Assembly: GCA_964019165.1 (NCBI GenBank) | Contig: OZ025270.1 | Coordinates: 6,860,644-6,924,643, forward strand | DNA from: Mastigias papua | Lineage: Eukaryota > Cnidaria > Scyphozoa > Rhizostomeae > Mastigiidae | Reading direction: 5' to 3' | Length of the DNA stretch: 64,000 nucleotides | Part shown: positions 60,520 through 64,000 of the stretch, one piece after another | Numbering within the stretch: the stretch's first letter is position 1 | Layout: every line of letters starts with the position of its first letter | Notes under the pieces: model-generated | The model's input: the letters and a program-made list of their open reading frames with translations, nothing else | What the model was told of the DNA's origin: nothing | Database searches by the model: none | Position numbers and translations under genes: made by a program

Positions 60520-62880
60520 TAAAATGAAATCTAAATGGTACACCGGACTGTTCTCTCCTTCCAATCCTAATATGGTTTGTCTTTATTCCTATAATCGTAT
60601 CTATTTACATTTCCTTTTTACACCAGTCTTAAAACAGGTATTGTACTTAATCCTGTCATTAGCTTTAAAGATGAAGTTTGTCTGCTGACAGCTGTTTGGT
60701 ACTTGTCACTTGTGATTAGTATACTCAACAATATTGAGCCCTGTACTTTTATCTAATGATTAAAACCATGCTTGATTGTATAGTGGTAAAAATTTTAAAC
60801 ACATGATCTTATTGGAGGTATTTATGTGAAAATTTATTTTGTTGAAATTCACTGACATTCATTTAAATTTGATCCAACATACATTTTGCTACTGTGTTCA
60901 TGATGCATGTCTTTGGAATTTTATGCACTTTGAGGTAAAATTATCATTAGCAATTCAATTAATGTTTCTTTCTACCTGATACCTGTATGTGATTATTGGA
61001 AGGACTATTTCCTGTTAGATTTCTTCTTAACCCTAGACTCAGTAAATTGGCTACTTTTCTTGAACAAAATACATGAAATTCTGGATTATTGGCTGATGAG
61101 CAGTTTAAAGGGACCATAGATTGTTATTTTGCAAGGAGGACAAGGTATAGAAATAGCATTGATATTTTTTTTAGCTTGATGACATTTTGTGATATCAAAG
61201 TGAACCCACAAAGTATCTGTGCTCAAACTTCTTTTTTAAGTTCTACTTCTTTTGTGATTCCATGTTGTTTGTGCACTTTGCACCACACCATAGTCACTGC
61301 CAAAAAGAAACATCTTGGTTAATTGAGATCTAGATCAAGAAAGATATTAACTTCTATACTATACCAGACATGAAGAGCAATTTGAAATACATATTATAGT
61401 AAGTAGAGTCAATTTTCTTTTCCTACTGCAGTTGATTGCATTATTGATTTAATCATGGTTGAAAGCAACAATACAATCTTAAATTGTATATTGATATTAT
61501 GAATTTGCTCTCTGAATGTGCACAATCAGACGCTGAACTGAAAGTGAAAAATAGAAATTGAATGATAGGTGTATTCAAAGAGACTGATTTAATAGATATT
61601 CCTATCTAGCCAGAGCTGTTATACATTAGTAGTTTAAAGCAACAATAATAGAGATTCCTTCATATATGACAAGAATATCAAAGGCATTTCTCATTTAAAG
61701 GTTAGATTATGGATCCTACTTGATCCTGAAATCAGTGTTCTTAAGCTCTGGTGCCTGAAGTATCCACTCATTCAAGAGTATCATGTTAGTTTGCAAACAG
61801 CAAATTAGAAGATACTGAGCAACATACTAACCTAAAAAATACTGCAGCATCCCTTATCTCCTTTTTGGGACTCTATTAAAAGCAATAAATAACTTGAGTA
61901 TTTGTCGGTATATTCATACAGTATGATACTTACAAATATACATGGATGTATGATAATTGCAGGTAGAGCTTAAAATGTACATTGATTGCAGCTCCACATT
62001 TCTACAACCTAGCAAAGTATCAACAAAGCATAATAGCCCAGCATGATGCCATTTTGAAAATCAATATATCTTGATACTAACTACTCTCCTGTCTAGATTA
62101 GAAGGGGGTGACAATAAGTGGGAGGGGGGTTTGGAAAAAGTCTGAAAGTAAATAAACAGGTGGGGGGGAATGGAAAAGTTCCAGGATGAATGTTTATGGG
62201 GTGGGCTGTTATAGATGGAGGTGGAGAGAAGGCCAACATATGCATTGGATAAAGAACTTTAGCTTTTTGAAAAAACTTATTACATTTATTGCATATTTCT
62301 AGCATACTAAAATGTGTCTATCATCGTCATCCATAATATCATCATCATTGGCACAACTGTCAGCTGCGTTTTCAGTGCTTCTTGCATCAATTACTCATTT
62401 CACGCTAGCATTTTTTCAGCACAACACACATTCATGAGTTAATTTCGCAGGACAATTCTCAGTCTGGTTGGGAAAATTTCCTCTTGGCTTAAAATTAATA
62501 AGTGGGGAAGGGGGTGGGTTGCAATAAGAATGTCCTGGTATGCATTTTTTGAAAAAATAGATAGTCGGAGGGGGGACGTCTATTCCAGACTGGAGAGTAC
62601 TAGTAAGCATTTTATATTATGTTATTTCTTATCACCTACTTTCAATAGATAAGTATGCCATATTTTTTAGAAATTATATATACCGTCCCCAATTATAGGT
62701 GCACAGAAACTGGTCTTGTTACTCAGCACCTACCCTCTGCCATGCTTTTCAACATAGGGGAATTCCCCCTTATTGGGGAACTTTGGTTTGTGAAAAGTCT
62801 GTTGGTACTACAGAACTTCACTATGGCACAAAAAAGTGGGAACAGTGTTTTAGCATACTGAAAGCTTTTTTCGCCTGACA
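60520..62880. other. Noncoding stretch
   Basis: No gene recognised. Two G-rich segments (62100-62210 and 62495-62580), both containing AATAAGTGGG followed by G runs, may be diverged copies of one repeat. Confidence 0.4.
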
Positions 62881-62884
62881 CTCA

Positions 62885-63031
62885 TCAGAGTATGAAACGT
62901 CGGATAACGACCTAATGGTGAACCGAAATATATAGCCAGATGCGGGTACATGTCATATCACACGTGTACCCGCGCATCTGGCTATTTATTTCGGTTCACC
63001 TTTCGGTCGTTATCCGACGTTTCATACACTG
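62885..63031. mobile_element. Foldback element copy 2 (same family as 4189-4506)
   Basis: Arms TCAGAGTATGAAACG, TCGGATAACGACC, GGTGAACCGAAATATATAG and CCAGATGCGGGTACA are mirrored by TGTACCCGCGCATCTGG, CTATTTATTTCGGTTCACC, GGTCGTTATCCGACG and TTTCATACACTGA. It is a minimal member, about 147 bp, lacking the middle arm and the 18-bp minisatellite of copy 1. It defines the true ends of the family as ACGTCGGATAAC preceded by TATGAA. Confidence 0.88.
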
Positions 63032-63105
63032 ACTAGGATAAAGCTTTATCTGCACAAGAGTGTTTGGCCTCATTGGTATTGGATAGGGTAAAAAAATAGT
63101 AAAAC

Positions 63106-63260
63106 CGAGTGATGGCATAGTGGTTGGAGCGTCGACCTCATATCCAAGGAGGTCATGAGTGTGAACCCAGGTCGAGCCATACTACAGGCTTAGAAAGTGG
63201 TGTCCACTACCTTCTCACATGGTGCTAGACATTTAGAAATGGAATGAAAAAGTTAGACCC
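63106..63260 (+). mobile_element. Second-type tRNA-derived SINE
   Basis: The head has an A-box-like TGGCATAGTGGTTGGAGC (63112-63129), an anticodon-arm-like hairpin (GACCTC...GAGGTC) and a B-box-like GTGTGAACCCAGG (about 63159). A non-tRNA body follows, with GTGGTGTCCACTACC (itself palindromic) and ACATTTAGAAATGGAATGA. The acceptor-stem pairing is poor, so it is a SINE and not a functional tRNA gene. Confidence 0.65.
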
Positions 63261-63445
63261 GAGATCTGATCAATTTTTGATCTGCTATGAAAGTTGTATC
63301 GGAACAGTTTCCCGTTTACACATACGCAAGTGATCCGTTACACAACTTGTTCTGATAGCCGATACAACTTTTGCACCTGCTACAATAGATCACTGTTGTA
63401 TCTATTCAGATAAAAACGTGATTCGATACTGTGTTAAACGGGGTC

Positions 63446-63969
63446 TTAGACCCAGTTTATACGAGTACGGTTCCACAAAAGTTCTGCCGGTTTCAAAAAA
63501 GTTCACCTATCGCCTCTACACCTGGCCTGTTTCCGAAGAAAACCATCTTGGTGGGGCTTTCGGTTCAGTGCCTACGTAGATGCATTCAACGCAGCTCAAG
63601 TACTGAGTCATATGGATGCTCATGTCTTCTCTTTGATCGGTTGTGTCCATAGTTAGTCTCTGATTTGCGTGAAGAAAACTGCCACCAGTAACTCTTGTGG
63701 GAATAAAAAGAGGTAAACCAGAATGGACAAGCTATTTGTTTGTGAAAGTAGAGAAACAGTGCTGTTCATAAGACTGTTGGGTGATGAGGCATCACGAGCT
63801 GATTCCGAGAGATTACTCAAAACCTACTTTACTGTTTCTACGAATTGATTTCTGTCCACCCTTTCAGAATTTTAATCGAAACACCGAAGAGGAGTTTACT
63901 AAGAGGCAGTTCACTTTTCTATGAGAACTGAGTACACTTACGCAGGTCTTGTATAAACGGGATGCCTAA
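63446..63969. mobile_element. Candidate 524-bp MITE-like element
   Basis: Left end TTAGACCCAGTTTATACGAG and right end CTTGTATAAACGGGATGCC with TAA are imperfect inverted repeats of about 20 bp. It abuts another possible element (63255-63447) whose right end GTTAAACGGGGTC resembles the terminus at 24420. Confidence 0.5.
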
Positions 63970-64000
63970 GTTAACCATTTTGGAACCGAACTTCTATGGA

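Noticed and set aside
62096..62590. Two G-rich AATAAGTGGG segments as a defined repeat family
   Set aside because: The similarity is limited to the motif and G runs, so I could not define boundaries.
63112..63185. Functional tRNA gene
   Set aside because: A- and B-box-like sequences are present, but the acceptor stem does not pair and a SINE-like body follows.

Overview
The window looks like nuclear DNA from an invertebrate animal. Genes are spliced with GT-AG introns of about 0.35 to 3.5 kb, the DNA is AT-rich, and coding sequence is sparse. It is interspersed with decayed retrotransposons, tRNA-derived SINEs, inverted-repeat DNA elements and microsatellites. There is no operon, CRISPR, phage or bacterial signature. 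Nothing in the sequence fixes the phylum; an early-branching or marine invertebrate would fit.

Three genes are well supported. (1) 24764-27076 (+) is an uninterrupted 770-codon reading frame for a protein I do not recognise, with a disordered N-terminus, a helical core and a Ser/acidic C-terminus. (2) 38363-46131 (-) is a five-exon isoamyl-acetate-hydrolysing-esterase-like SGNH hydrolase (IAH1 family); all exon junctions keep phase and give 264 residues. (3) 51881-54669 (+) is a two-exon FAD synthase (FLAD1 type: molybdopterin-binding-like domain plus PAPS-reductase/FMN-adenylyltransferase domain), 512 residues. Weaker candidate exons lie at 12788-12906 (+), 13494-13823 (-) and 15288-15656 (+).

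Layout. 0-7 kb: a duplicated 225-bp segment, one copy of which carries a SINE with target-site duplication; a second SINE; a foldback element with an 18-bp minisatellite; a non-LTR relic; a 67-bp tandem repeat. 7-21 kb: mostly featureless, with a relic of a reverse-transcriptase-type endonuclease tail (11.6 kb) and a 1.6-kb element with short inverted ends (14.6-16.2 kb). 21-24.5 kb: inverted-repeat elements. 24.7-27.1 kb: the unrecognised gene. 28.4-28.75 kb: compound microsatellite. 29.8-31.5 kb: DNA element with about 150-bp terminal inverted repeats, holding a hammerhead-like motif. 31.5-37.3 kb: decayed copia (-) then decayed Gypsy (+). 38.4-46.1 kb: the esterase gene with an RTE-like relic in intron 3. 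48-51.3 kb: two broken copies, on opposite strands, of an unidentified repetitive protein family. 51.9-54.7 kb: FAD synthase, followed at once by a 5'-truncated non-LTR retrotransposon. 56-64 kb: noncoding, with several small inverted-repeat elements and a second type of tRNA-derived SINE.

The genes show no functional coupling. The most informative content is the mobile-element record: empty versus filled SINE sites, subterminal repeat arrays and foldback families. I found no convincing novel multi-gene system.
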